Source of the DNA: Symsagittifera roscoffensis
Taxonomy: Eukaryota; Xenacoelomorpha; Acoela; Convolutidae
Reading direction: 5' to 3'
Assembly (NCBI RefSeq): GCF_963678635.1
Contig: NC_087062.1
Span: 5,260,193-5,324,192, forward strand
Length of the DNA: 64,000 nt
The first letter of the stretch is position 1, and each line of letters starts with the position of its first letter. Below the pieces are notes generated by a model. That model was not told the DNA's origin, ran no database searches, and saw nothing but the letters and a program-made list of their open reading frames with translations. The position numbers were made by a program, and so were the translations under genes. Below are positions 32,659-44,281 of this stretch, piece by piece.

Positions 32659-35600
32659 TTAGTTTTTCTCATCTTTCATAAATTTTTGCAGTTCTGCGTT
32701 AAACAATTCACTATCCAAATCTCCGATTTCATTGAAGTTGTTCAGAGCTACTCTCAAGGATTGAACTGTCGAAGAGAGGGATAGTCGATCTGCTGAAGCG
32801 TCTGATGAGTTTGCTGTTTCATCGTTGGAGTGTATTGAGAAAATTGGAATTTTCTTATCCGAAGGAATTGGGGATGAAGTCGGACCGTCCGAGCCATGTT
32901 TTAAATGATGGTCGAGGATGATCGGGTTTGTCGCTGATCCCGACTGTTCGTCTTGACAATCTATAATGTCTATGTAAGGGAGGTCCTACGTTTCGCCACG
33001 ACCGACGAAGTTTAAACTCGTTACCGGTGATGTTATTGTTGTTTGAAGATTCTTGGACAGCCGCGTTTTTGTCCGATGAATCGGTTATCTCGTAGATCGG
33101 GAAGCCTACAGTTGCGTCTTTTTGTGAGGTCTTCTGCTTATCCGGCGGATAGTCCGGTTGTTTGGCTTCTATAGTTGTTCGAGACGGTGTGATTAGTGGA
33201 AGTTGGGTCCGACTCCGTCCTGCGGGGATGATGCTGATTGGGCAAGCGAGCGGATCCGATGATGAAGCTTGGCCGTCCAAAATCTCAGTTTTTATGTTGT
33301 CTCGAGCTGTATGTGAGTCTAGGGGGGAATATAAGGCTTCGGTTCTCTAATTTTATCAGAAATGATACGATCCCTAATCATATCTCTGTTTGGGAAACCT
33401 CCCGCAATCCACTCCCTATCACTAATATCTGAGGTGTCCGACGGAATTAACAATGATTCGTCGTAAGCTAAGTAATCTGTTTTTGTGATCAGTTTCTTGC
33501 TTCGTGAAGATTTGTATTAATCCGGTTTGGCTTACGATTTTAAGATTCTGGTTCTTGTGTCGTTATCGGAGGTAGCCAACTCAGTTTGGAGCCTTGTCTT
33601 CTGGCCTGGGTTTCTGGGGGTTGTTTGTTTCGCTTTCGTAGTCCGCTTTCAACATACTTCAAATCAGAGTTGAGAAGTAACGTAAAGGAAATCTTTCCCT
33701 AAAGAAACGAATATTAGAAGAGTTTGATTTCGGTAGGGTGATGTCGGATTTTTTGATTATTTTTCAGTCGGATAATTCTTCCGTGGTTTTTGAAGCATTC
33801 ATAATTTTCTGGTTCAGTTTTTTATAAAAAGGGTTTCCGTTTATGCTGTCCTTAGTTTTCCGAAGTATATTACCTTTGGAAAGACTTTGTAAGGGCATTC
33901 AAGACGATGAAGGCTTGGATGGTGAAGCGTAGTCTGACTCGTAGCCTTTCTCCAAGGAAAACAGATTTTTTTTGGGATTATAGTGTCCTTATATCCGTCA
34001 GAGCTCCTGTCAAGTGCTCGTCCTTTGCTTAAGATTGCTTTTCCTTTGTCTTAAAATCCGTCGGATAGAATATTAGAGGCTAACTATTTCCAGTGTGTTC
34101 AATTTTCTATTGAAGTGTAATTCAAAATGTGAACATTTGTTTTTTGATTGGAAGAACGAACGAAGGTTCCAGATAGTTTTTGAGACCGCGTGTTATAGGT
34201 TCATGATGTTCGTGAGGCATTGCTATTTTTATTGTATGTACAAGTTTTTCCACTAAACCGTTTGAGCGATGGTCGCCTACTGTACAAAATTTTAATTAAA
34301 TATAGGAATCGCAAAATAATTCAAAATCCTGGTTAGTAAAACAAGACGTGTGGTCGACACGGATAGAAAAGGGAATGCCATGTAAATAAAATTTATCATG
34401 AATGAAATCAATCAACGTTATAGTTGAAGTGGAAGATGTGATTTTAGCCGAGGGACATTTTAAAATTCTGTCAATGCATCATAAGATATGTTTATTTGTT
34501 CCCCAGCTAGAATCAAAAAGAGCGGTTAAACCAAGATTTAATTCTTCGCTAGGCTCCGATAACTGTGGTAATTCGCTGATTTGAGTACAAGGAATATTAC
34601 TTTCTACGTTCTCACCAGTTTTTGTGCGTTTGAACATTTTTACCGTGAAAATAAATTTGACGGTTTATATGAGGCCACCATATATACTGAGTGAGGTATT
34701 TCATGCCGAGTTGTCCCGGATGGGCCTCATGAAGTGCCTTCATAACTGCGTTTCTTAAAGTAAAAGGGATTACTAGTTTTCCGTCCATGTAGAGTAATCC
34801 ATCGGATTCATGAAGATCTCGAATGAACTGGTTTTAGTAATGGGATTTTGCATTTATCTTGTCTAATTTATCTTGAAGAGCTTTGACGATAGAACTTAGC
34901 ATTGGATCTCCCTCTGTTAATAGGGCTTACAATTTAGCGTTGAATAAGGTGTTTAAGTCCAAAGGACGTTCAGGTAACTTCAGATTCTCTCGGTATTTAT
35001 TCACATGTTTTTTTTTTAATTTCTGATGAAAAAGAGAATTCGACTGAAACTTGGATACCGGAAGTGAAATGATTATTTACAATTTGATTATTGGACATGT
35101 AACAGTTTTTACAATTAAGAACTAGAAAATATATAAAAAACTCAATTTGATAAAGAAATTTTTAATATTTGAGTTAATACTTGAAAACTCCGAAGGAATA
35201 CATTTGGAATTGTAAAATTCAGTTGTGTTGGGGTTTAAGTTACAAATTGGAACAGTCGAGTTAATGAACCTTAGAACTGAAGCAATAAGGTAATTACGTA
35301 ATCGTGCTAAACTGGAATTTTCCAAATTTGAGCCAATAAAATTGAAATTCATTTTTCTGTTATCTGTTGCATATATTGCTTCGTTGATTTTATTGAATGT
35401 AGCAACGACAAATTCTTCGTCGTAATGGGATGCGCAGATTGCTTTTCCTGATGGGATTCTTGAAATTAGATCTGTGAAACCCATATGTTTCCCTGCCAGG
35501 TGTTTAATTGTAAAAATCGACCCATCTAGTTGGACGATTATGATATGTTTTACTTCCGTAGTTAGGTGAAAGTGTTGGAAGAAGGGTTTTATGGTCAGAA

Positions 35601-37072
35601 ATGATTTCAAATTCCTAGGGTGGAGGTAATTATAATAATTCTCGACTGCCCAAACAACTCCCAAAAGTTCCAATTCATTTGTGGAATATTTAGATTCATG
35701 CGGATTCAGAAATCTTGAAGTGAAGGAGACTGTTTTCCAGTCATTCCCGTGGAGTTGTTTTAACGAGGCTCCGAGTCCGTTATGAGATTCATCTTTTTTT
35801 ACTCTCGTATTAGGCTTTACGTCAAAAAGTGTATTTTCTGCAAGATTTACTGTTTCTTCTTTAATCTTAAATGCTTTTGCTTGCTCTTCATTGCATTGGA
35901 AGATTGATTTCTTTTTAGCAATGGCCTTAAAGGACTTCCCAGGGTTGCCAAATTTAGAACAAAATAAATGTATTGGTTTGTTGAACCAAACAATGATCTT
36001 AGTTTCTTAAGATATTTTTTGGAATTGGTAAATCTTTGATGGCTCAAGTTTGTCCACTAATGGAGCCTTTCCCGATTTGGATATTTTGAATCCGAGCCTT
36101 TCTATTTCTTAAAAAGAATTTACATTTTGGTCACTTAACGGCAAAATAAGATTCGTCTAAAATTGATAAAGTTTTGTAAACAGTATTTTTGTGTTCTGTA
36201 AAACTTCCTTTGGAAGCCATCAGAATGTCGTCGAGGTAACAATTTGTAAAAGTTTTCGATTTGGCTATAAGCGTTCTTTAGGTCCAAGTTGGTAAACCAG
36301 ACTTCTCCGGTGGAATCGTTAGAAACTTGAGCGGCAACATTATCAACTAATTCATGTATATTAGGCATTTGATTTTGTTCTATTTTCTTGTTGATAAATC
36401 TCGAGTCAAGTGCTAATTTTATCGATTTGTTCTTTTTTGCAAGTGATAACGATTGGGTTGATAAATCTATATTCGTCACATTTTTCTAAATTTATAATGT
36501 GTCCTTTAGATGTAAGTTGGTCTAGTTCCGTTTTTATCCTATCGAGTAAATGAACACGTCTACCTTTCAGTTGAATTGGTTTTAGTGGTTCACGAATGCG
36601 AATAATTTTCGTTAGATTTTTTTCCCCAATCCGAAGGAATAATTATTCAAAATTCTTAGTTATAGTATCTATCTCTTTTTGTTTCTCGGTCGGGGAAATT
36701 AAATATTTTGACTTACAAATCTTCTTTTTCTGGTATCAGGAAAGTATTTCTGAGAGACTTCAATTCCCACTTCTGGCAGATTATCGTTTCCTAGAATTTT
36801 TCTTTCGTGGCCTTCTGTTAGGAAAAAGTGACATTCGTTGTGAGATCATTCGTTCGAAAAGATTGGTATATTTAACTTGCACGTGCTGTTGATTGCGTTA
36901 TCTGTAAATACACAATATAGATCTTTCATCGGTTGATCCATAATTTTAATTCATTAAGTTAATTTCTGTTGAGGAAACTCACAGGGCTGGCGGAGTTGAC
37001 CTGTATAAGAAGGATCACTTGCTTTTCTTTTCCGAGCCCGTTTTTAAGTAATTTCTTGTTCTTTCCCTTCCC
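32659..37072 (-). mobile_element. Ty3/gypsy-like pol relic, copy 1
   Basis: Read on the minus strand: RT start (HFREPLKPIELKG, then LALDSRFINKK and LDLKNAYSQI near 36300), catalytic YLDDILMASK near 36230, RNase H and connection (ELLGVVWAVENYYNYLHP, 35122-36050), integrase H2C2 finger (ALHEAHPGQLGMKYL...WWP, 34680-34830), integrase core pieces (HGIPFSIRVDHTSCFTNQDF; SNGLVEKL), and a tail with LRRSWRNVGPP that stops at 32659. The RT lacks the palm stretch between LDLKNAY and YLDD, and frames shift repeatedly. No LTRs were found. Confidence 0.85.
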
Positions 37073-37145
37073 GGAAAGGCAGAAGAGAAGTAACGTAATG
37101 GCACAGGCGGGCGAAGTTTTAAGAGAGGAAATCCGATTGAACAAA
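37073..37145 (+). pseudogene. Partial BRE1 exon 16, copy 2
   Basis: Lacks the first 29 bases and the acceptor of exon 16 but keeps its GTAAGC donor. Differences from copy 1 change Asp to Gly and Met-Tyr to Leu-Asn. Upstream is a new pyrimidine tract ('ttcttgttctttcccttccc'), followed by 'ggcag' before an in-frame AAG. Confidence 0.88.
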
Positions 37146-37421
37146 GTAAGCAACGACTCGAAATCGTTTCAAAACCTCATCTTACTATAAGTTTTTTTTG
37201 TTAGATTTATAAACTTTTGTCAGTGGCAAATTTTTGGAAATTAACGAGCAAGTCGCCGTTTTTGAGCAAAACCAATTAACTAAAAATTTATTTGCTAATT
37301 TTGACGTCTAATCAAAAAATCTAGTCAAAGTAAAAACCAATATTTTCTGGTTGAAGAGTCGCTCAATTCACCGAAGTTGTCAATAAATTGGTGCATTAAC
37401 TTTTTTGTGGCGATGTTTCAG

Positions 37422-37613
37422 TCCCAATTGACGTGTCCATGCTGCAACGTGAAACAGATAGACACTCTGCTGACTAAGTGCTATCACGTGTTCTGCAATG
37501 CCTGCATTAAGAGGAGATATGACACCCGGCAGAGAAAGTGTCCCAAGTGCAGTCACGCATTCGGAGCCAACGACTTTACAGAATATACATATGATGATCG
37601 GAACATAAATTAG
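37422..37613 (+). pseudogene. BRE1 RING exon, copy 2, frameshifted C-terminus
   Basis: All eight RING ligands and the acceptor are kept. After ANDF one base is lost, so the ending HRIYI becomes [11 protein letters not shown], with a stop at 37611-37613. It could serve only as an alternative last exon or be dead. No upstream BRE1 exons are duplicated apart from part of exon 16. Confidence 0.88.
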
Positions 37614-38461
37614 GAAGAGGGACTGTTCTCATACCACAATTGCCAAAGGCGCGAAAGTTTCTAATCAATTTTTATGTTTTAAACAAATCAAACTTGATTG
37701 TTTTCTCAGCTTTTCAAACACAGATTGATTAACATTAATTGCGACCAATCGTTCCTTGTGATATGAGGACCCCCTCATTTAGAAATACTGTTGAGAACAA
37801 ATGATCCGTCTGAACGTAATTTACAACTCATGAAGTGGAAGCGATAAAACTAAATTTTCATTTTGCGAAGTATTCACTATTGTAATTTATCTGTATTTGA
37901 TCTCATAAATTCTTTAAAATTCAATTTATCGAGCAAAACGCATCTTGTTCGTGAAGTAAAATGCAAAAATGGTTTTTCAACTTCGAAGAGTTTTGAGGGC
38001 ATTGATTTTTTTAAAACTCGAAAGTCTCTAATTTGAGCATGTCTGCATTTTAAAGTCCCATTCTATTTTCGCAGCGTAGCATAATACTGCAACTTTTTCC
38101 CCAACCTAAATCGCAAATGAAAGTGCTCATTTGATGGAACTTTTGGTATAGGCAGTTGAATAGCATTGTTGCTGCTTTGTTGGTGACTAGCGTTAATATG
38201 TTAATCAGAACAGGTATTTTTAGAATTTATGGGATTTGGTTTTTTGTTTTGATGAAATGCTTCTTTGTTGCAGCTAATTCTACTTATGTACAGATAAAAT
38301 GCTAAAAATGAAAGTGAATTAATCTCAAAGTTCAATCTCAAAGAATTTGAGACAATGAAGGGAGAAAAATTTTAGCACTGCAGCTGTGTACTGAGGGATC
38401 CAAATTGAAAATGTAAAGAAAAAAAGCCTAATTAAGGCAAATTGAACAAAAGTTTACTGGA

Positions 38462-41400
38462 TTAGTTTTTCTCATCTTTCATAAATTTTTGCAGTTCTGC
38501 GTTAAACAATTCACTATCCAAATCTCCGATTTCATTGAAGTTGTTCAGAGCTACTCTCAAGGATTGAACTGTCGAAGAGAGGGATAGTCGATCTGCTGAA
38601 GCGTCTGATGAGTTTGCTGTTTCATCGTTGGAGTGTATTGAGAAAATTGAAATTTTCTTATCCGAAGGAATTGGGGATGAAGTCGGACCGTCCGAGCCAT
38701 ATTTTAAATGATGGTCGAGGATGATCGGGTTTGTCGCTGATCCCGACTGTTTGTCTTGACAATCTATAATGTCTATGTAAGGGAGGTCCTACGTTTCGCC
38801 ACGACCGACGAAGTTTAAACTCGTTACCGGTGATGTTATTGTTGTTTGAAGATTCTTGGACAGCCGCGTTTTTGTCCGATGAATCGGTTATCTCGTAGAT
38901 CGGGAAGCCTACAGTCGCGTCTTTTTGTGAGGTCTTCTGCTTATCCGGCGGATAGTCCGGTTGTTTGGCTTCTATAGTTGTTCGAGACGGTGTGATTAGT
39001 GGAAGTTGGGTCCGACTCCGTCCTGCGGGGATGATGCTGATTGGGCAAGCGAGCGGATCCGATGATGAAGCTTGGCCGTCCAAAATCTCAGTTTTTATGT
39101 TGTCTCGAGCTGTATGTGAGTCTAGGGGGGAATATAAGGCTTCGGTTCTCTAATATTATCAGAAATGATACGATCCCTAATCATATCTCTGTTTGGGAAA
39201 CCCCGCAATCCACTCCCTATCACTAATATCTGAGGTGTCCGACGGAATTAACAATGATTCGTCGTAAGCTAAGTAATCTGTGTTTGTGATCAGTTTCTTG
39301 CTTCGTGAAGATTTGTTTCAATCCGGTTTGGCTTAAGATTTTAAGATTCTGGTTCTTGTGTCGTTATCGGAGGTAGCCAACTCAGTTTGGAGCCTTGTCT
39401 TCTGGCCTGGGTTTCTGGGGGTTGTTTGTTTCGCTTTCGTAGTCCGCTTTCAACATACTTCAAATCAGAGTTGAGAAGTAACGTAAAGGAAATCTTTCCC
39501 TAAAGAAACGAATATTAGAAGAGTTTGATTTCGGTAGGGTGATGTCGGATTTTTTGATTATTTTCAGTCGGATAATTGTTCCGTGGTTTTTGAAGCATTC
39601 ATAATTTTCTGGTTCAGTTTTTTATAAAAAGGGTTTCCGTTTATGCTGACCTTAGTTTTCCGAAGTATATTACCTTTGGAAAGATTTTGTAAGGGCATTC
39701 AAGACGATGAAGGCTTGGATGGTGAAGCGTAGTCTGACTCGTAGCCTTTCTCCAACGAAAACAGATTTTTTTTGGCATTATAGTGTCCTTATATCCGTCA
39801 GAGCTCCTGTCAAGTGCTCGTCCTTTGCTTAAGATTGCTTTTCCTTTGTCTTAAAATCCGTCGGATAGAATATTAGAGGCTAACTATTTCCAGTGTGTTC
39901 AATTTTCTATTGAAGTGTAATTCAAAATGTGAACATTTGTTTTTTGATTGGAAGAACGAACGAAGGTTCCAGATAGTTTTTGAGACCGCGTGTTATAGGT
40001 TCATGATGTTCGTGAGGCATTGCTATTTTTATTGTATGTACAAGTTTTTCCACTAAACCGTTTGAGCGATGGTCGCCTACTGTACAAAATTTTAATTAAA
40101 TATAGGAATTGCAAAATAATTCAAAATCCTGGTTAGTAAAACAAGACGTGTGGTCGACACGGATAGAAAAGGGAATGCCATGTAAATAAAAGTTATCATG
40201 AATGAAATCAATCAACGTTATAGTTGAAGTGGAAGATGTGATTTTAGCCGAGGGACATTTTAAAATTCTGTCAATGCATCATAAGATATGTTTATTTGTT
40301 CCCCAGCTAGAATCAAAAAGAGCGGTTAAATCAAAATTTAATTCTTCGCTAGGCTCCGATAACTGTGGTAATTCGCTGATTTGAGTACAAGGAATATTAC
40401 TTTCTACGTTCTCACCAGTTTTTGTGCGTTTGAACATTTTTACCGTGAAAATAAATTTGACGGTTTATGAGGCCACCATATATACTGAGTGAGGTATTTC
40501 ATGCCGAGTTGTCCCGGATGGGCCTCATGAAGTGCCTTCATAACTGCGTTTCTTAAAGTAAAAGGGATTACTAGTTTTCCGTCCATGTAGAGTAATCCAT
40601 CGGATTCATGAAGATCTCGAATGAACTGGTTTTAGTAATGGGATTTTGCATTTATCTTGTCTAATTTATCTTGAACAGGTTTGACGATAGAACTTAGCAT
40701 TGGATCTCCCTCTGTTAATAGGGCTTACAATTTAGCGTTGAATAAGGTGTTTAAGTCCAAAGGACGTTCAGGTAACTTCAGATTCTCTCGGTATTTATTC
40801 ACATGTTTTTTTTTAATTTCTGATGAAAAAGAGAATTCGACTGAAACTTGGATACCGGAAGTGAAATGATTATTTACAATTTGATTATTGGACATGTAAC
40901 AGTTTTTACAATTAAGAACTAGAAAATATATAAAAAACTCAATTTGATAAAGAAATTTTTAATATTTGAGTTAATACTTGAAAACTCCGAAGGAATACAT
41001 TTGGAATTGTAAAATCCAGTTGTGTTGGGGTTTAAGTTACAAATTGGAACAGTCGAGTTAATGAACCTTAGAACTGAAGCAATAAGGTAATTACGTAATC
41101 GTGCTAAACTGGAATTTTCCAAATTTGAGCCAATAAAATTGAAATTCATTTTTCTGTTATCTGTTGCATATATTGCTTCGTTGATTTTATTGAATGTAGC
41201 AACGACAAATTCTTCGTCGTAATGGGATGCGCAGATTGCTTTTCCTGATGGGATTCTTGAAATTAGATCTGTGAAACCCATATGTTTCCCTGCCAGGTGT
41301 TTAATTGTAAAAATCGACCCATCTAGTTGGACGATTATGATATGTTTTACTTCCGTAGTTAGGTGAAAGTGTTGGAAGAAGGGTTTTATGGTCAGAAATG

Positions 41401-42892
41401 ATTTCAAATTCCTAGGGTGGAGGTAATTATAATAATTCTCGACTGCCCAAACAACTCCCAAAAGTTCCAATTCATTTGTGGAATATTTAGATTCATGCGG
41501 ATTCAGAAATATTGAAGTGAAGGAGACTGTTTTCCAGTCATTCCCGTGGAGTTGTTTTAACGAGGCTCCGAGTCCGTTATGAGATTCATCTTTTTTTACT
41601 CTCGTATTACGCTTTACGTCAAAAAGTGTATTTTCTGCAAGATTTACTGTTTCTTCTTTAATCTTAAATGCTTTTGCTTGCTCTTCATTGCAACGGAAGA
41701 TTGATTTCTTTTTTAGCAATGACCTTAAAGGACTTCCCAGGGTTGCCAAATTTAGAACAAAATAAAAGTATTGGTTTGTTGAACCAAACAATGATCTTAG
41801 CTTCTTAAGATTTTTTTTTGGAATTGGTAAATCTTTGAAGATTTTTTTTTGGAATTGGTAAATCTTTGATGGCTCAAGTTTGTCCACTAATGGAGCCTTT
41901 CCCGATTTGGATATTTTGAATCCGAGTCTTTCTATTTCTTTTAAAAAGAATTTACATTTTGGTCATTTAACGGCAAAACAAGATAAGTCTAAAATTGATA
42001 AAGTTTTGTAAACAGTATTTTTCTGTAAAACTTCCTTTGGAAGCCATCAGAATGTCGTCGAGGTAACAATTTGTAAAATCTTTCGATTTGGCTATAAGCG
42101 TTTTTTAGGTCCAAGTTGGTAAACCAAACTTCTCCGGTGGAATCGTTAGAAACTTGAGCGGCAACATTATCAACTAATTCATGTATATTAGGCATTTGAT
42201 TTTTGTTCTATTTTCTTGTTGATAAATCTCGAGTCAAGTGCTAATTTTATCGATTTGTTCTTTTTTGAAAGTGATAACGATTGGGGTGATGAATCTATAT
42301 TCGTCACATTTTGCTAAATTTTTAATGTGTCCTTAAGATGTAAGTTGGTCTAGTTCCGCTTTTATCCTATCGAGTAAATGAACACGTCTACCTTTCAGTT
42401 CAATTGGTTTTAGTGGTTCACGAAAGTGGATAATTTCCGTTAGATTTTTTCCCCAATCCGAAGGAATAATTGTTCAAAATTCTTAATTATAGTATCTATC
42501 TCTTTTTGTTTCCCGGCAGGGGAAATTAAATATTTTGACTTACAAGTCTTCTTTTTCTGGTATCAGGAAAATATTTCTGAGAGACTTCAATTTTGGCAGA
42601 TTATCGTTTCCTAGAATTTTTCCCTCGTGGCCTTCTGTTAGGAAAAAGTGACATTCGTTGTAATATCATTCGTTCGAAAAGATTGGTATATTTAACTTGC
42701 ACGTGCTGTTGATTGCGTTATCTGTAAATCCACAATATAGATCTTTCGTCGGTTGATCCATAATTTTAATTCATTAAGTTAATTTCTGTTGAGGAAACTC
42801 ACAGGGCTGGCGGAGTTGACCTGTATAAGAAGGATCACTTGGTTTTCTTTTCCGAGCCCGTTTTTAAGTAATTTCTTGTTCTTTCCCTTCCC
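38462..42892 (-). mobile_element. Ty3/gypsy-like pol relic, copy 2
   Basis: Same layout as copy 1: tail (stop at 38462), integrase finger near 40480-40640, RNase H/connection as one open frame of 322 codons (40919-41887), and YLDD near 42052-42070. A short internal duplication (DLPIPKK) distinguishes it from copy 1. The RT palm deletion is shared. Confidence 0.85.
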
Positions 42893-42965
42893 GGAAAGGC
42901 AGAAGAGAAGTAACGTAATGGCACAGGCGGGCGAAGTTTTAAGAGAGGAAATCCGATTGAACAAA
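42893..42965 (+). pseudogene. Partial BRE1 exon 16, copy 3
   Basis: Identical to copy 2 at the diagnostic sites, with the same junction, pyrimidine tract and donor. Confidence 0.88.
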
Positions 42966-43241
42966 GTAAGCAACGACTCGAAATCGTTTCAAAACCTCAT
43001 CTTACTATAAGTTTTTTTGTTAGATTTATAAACTTTTGTCAGTGGCAAATTTTTGGAAATTAACGAGCAAGTCGCCGTTTTTGAGCAAAACCAATTAACT
43101 AAAAATTTATTTGCTAATTTTGACGTCTAATCAAAAAAATCTAGTCAAAGTAAAAACCAATATTTTCTGATTGAAGAGTCGCTCAATTCACCGAAGTTGT
43201 CAATAAATTGGTGCATTAACTTTTTTGTGGCGATGTTTCAG

Positions 43242-43433
43242 TCCCAATTGACGTGTCCATGCTGCAACGTGAAACAGATAGACACTCTGCTGACTAAGTG
43301 CTATCACGTGTTCTGCAATGCCTGCATTAAGAGGAGATATGACACCCGGCAGAGAAAGTGTCCCAAGTGCAGTCACGCATTCGGAGCCAACGACTTCACA
43401 GAATATACATATGATGATCGGAACATAAATTAG
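43242..43433 (+). pseudogene. BRE1 RING exon, copy 3, frameshifted C-terminus
   Basis: As copy 2: the ligands are intact, one base is missing after the ANDF codons, and the ending is [11 protein letters not shown]. The wobble base differs from copy 2 (ttc versus ttt), a small sign that the two are separate loci and not one read twice. Confidence 0.88.
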
Positions 43434-44281
43434 GAAGAGGGACTGTTCTCATACCACAATTGCCAAAGGCGCGAAAGTTTCTAATCAATTTTTATGTTTT
43501 AAACAAATCAAACTTGATTGTTTTCTCAGCTTTTCAAACACAGATTGATTAACATTAATTGCGACCAATCGTTCCTTGTGATATGAGGACCCCCTCATTT
43601 AGAAATACTGTTGAGAACAAATGATCCGTCTGAACGTAATTTACAACTCATGAAGTGGAAGCGATAAAACTAAATTTTCATTTTGCGAAGTATTCACTAT
43701 TGTAATTTATCTGTATTTGATCTCATAAATTCTTTAAAATTCAATTTATCGAGCAAAACGCATCTTGTTCGTGAAGTAAAATGCAAAAATGGTTTTTCAA
43801 CTTCGAAGAGTTTTGAGGGCATTGATTTTTTTAAAACTCGAAAGTCTCTAATTTGAGCATGTCTGCATTTTAAAGTCCCATTCTATTTTCGCAGCGTAGC
43901 ATAATACTGCAACTTTTTCCCCAACCTAAATCGCAAATGAAAGTGCTCATTTGATGGAACTTTTGGTATAGGCAGTTGAATAGCATTGTTGCTGCTTTGT
44001 TGGTGACTAGCGTTAATATGTTAATCAGAACAGGTATTTTTAGAATTTATGGGATTTGGTTTTTTGTTTTGATGAAATGCTTCTTTGTTGCAGCTAATTC
44101 TACTTATGTACAGATAAAATGCTAAAAATGAAAGTGAATTAATCTCAAAGTTCAATCTCAAAGAATTTGAGACAATGAAGGGAGAAAAATTTTAGCACTG
44201 CAGCTGTGTACTGAGGGATCCAAATTGAAAATGTAAAGAAAAAAAGCCTAATTAAGGCAAATTGAACAAAAGTTTACTGGA

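Larger units (their letters stand above)
31250..37072 (+). repeat. Tandem unit 1 of 3 (about 5.82 kb)
   Basis: Begins at 'ggaaaggcagaagagaagta' inside BRE1 exon 16 and ends at 'ttctttcccttccc'. It contains the rest of exon 16, intron 16, the intact RING exon, and a minus-strand Ty3/gypsy-like pol relic. It is joined directly to unit 2. Confidence 0.95.
37073..42892 (+). repeat. Tandem unit 2 of 3 (about 5.82 kb)
   Basis: Near-identical to unit 1 over its whole length. It shares with unit 3 several changes absent from unit 1: the one-base deletion in the RING exon, the short deletion near 37720, and a roughly 30-bp duplication in the pol relic at 41817-41866. Confidence 0.95.

Noticed and set aside
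32855-33280. 141-codon minus-strand open frame, seen three times, as an independent gene
   Set aside because: It lies directly after the integrase remnant, has the RRSWRN...PP style of a gypsy pol tail, and continues by a frameshift to 32659. It is part of the retroelement.
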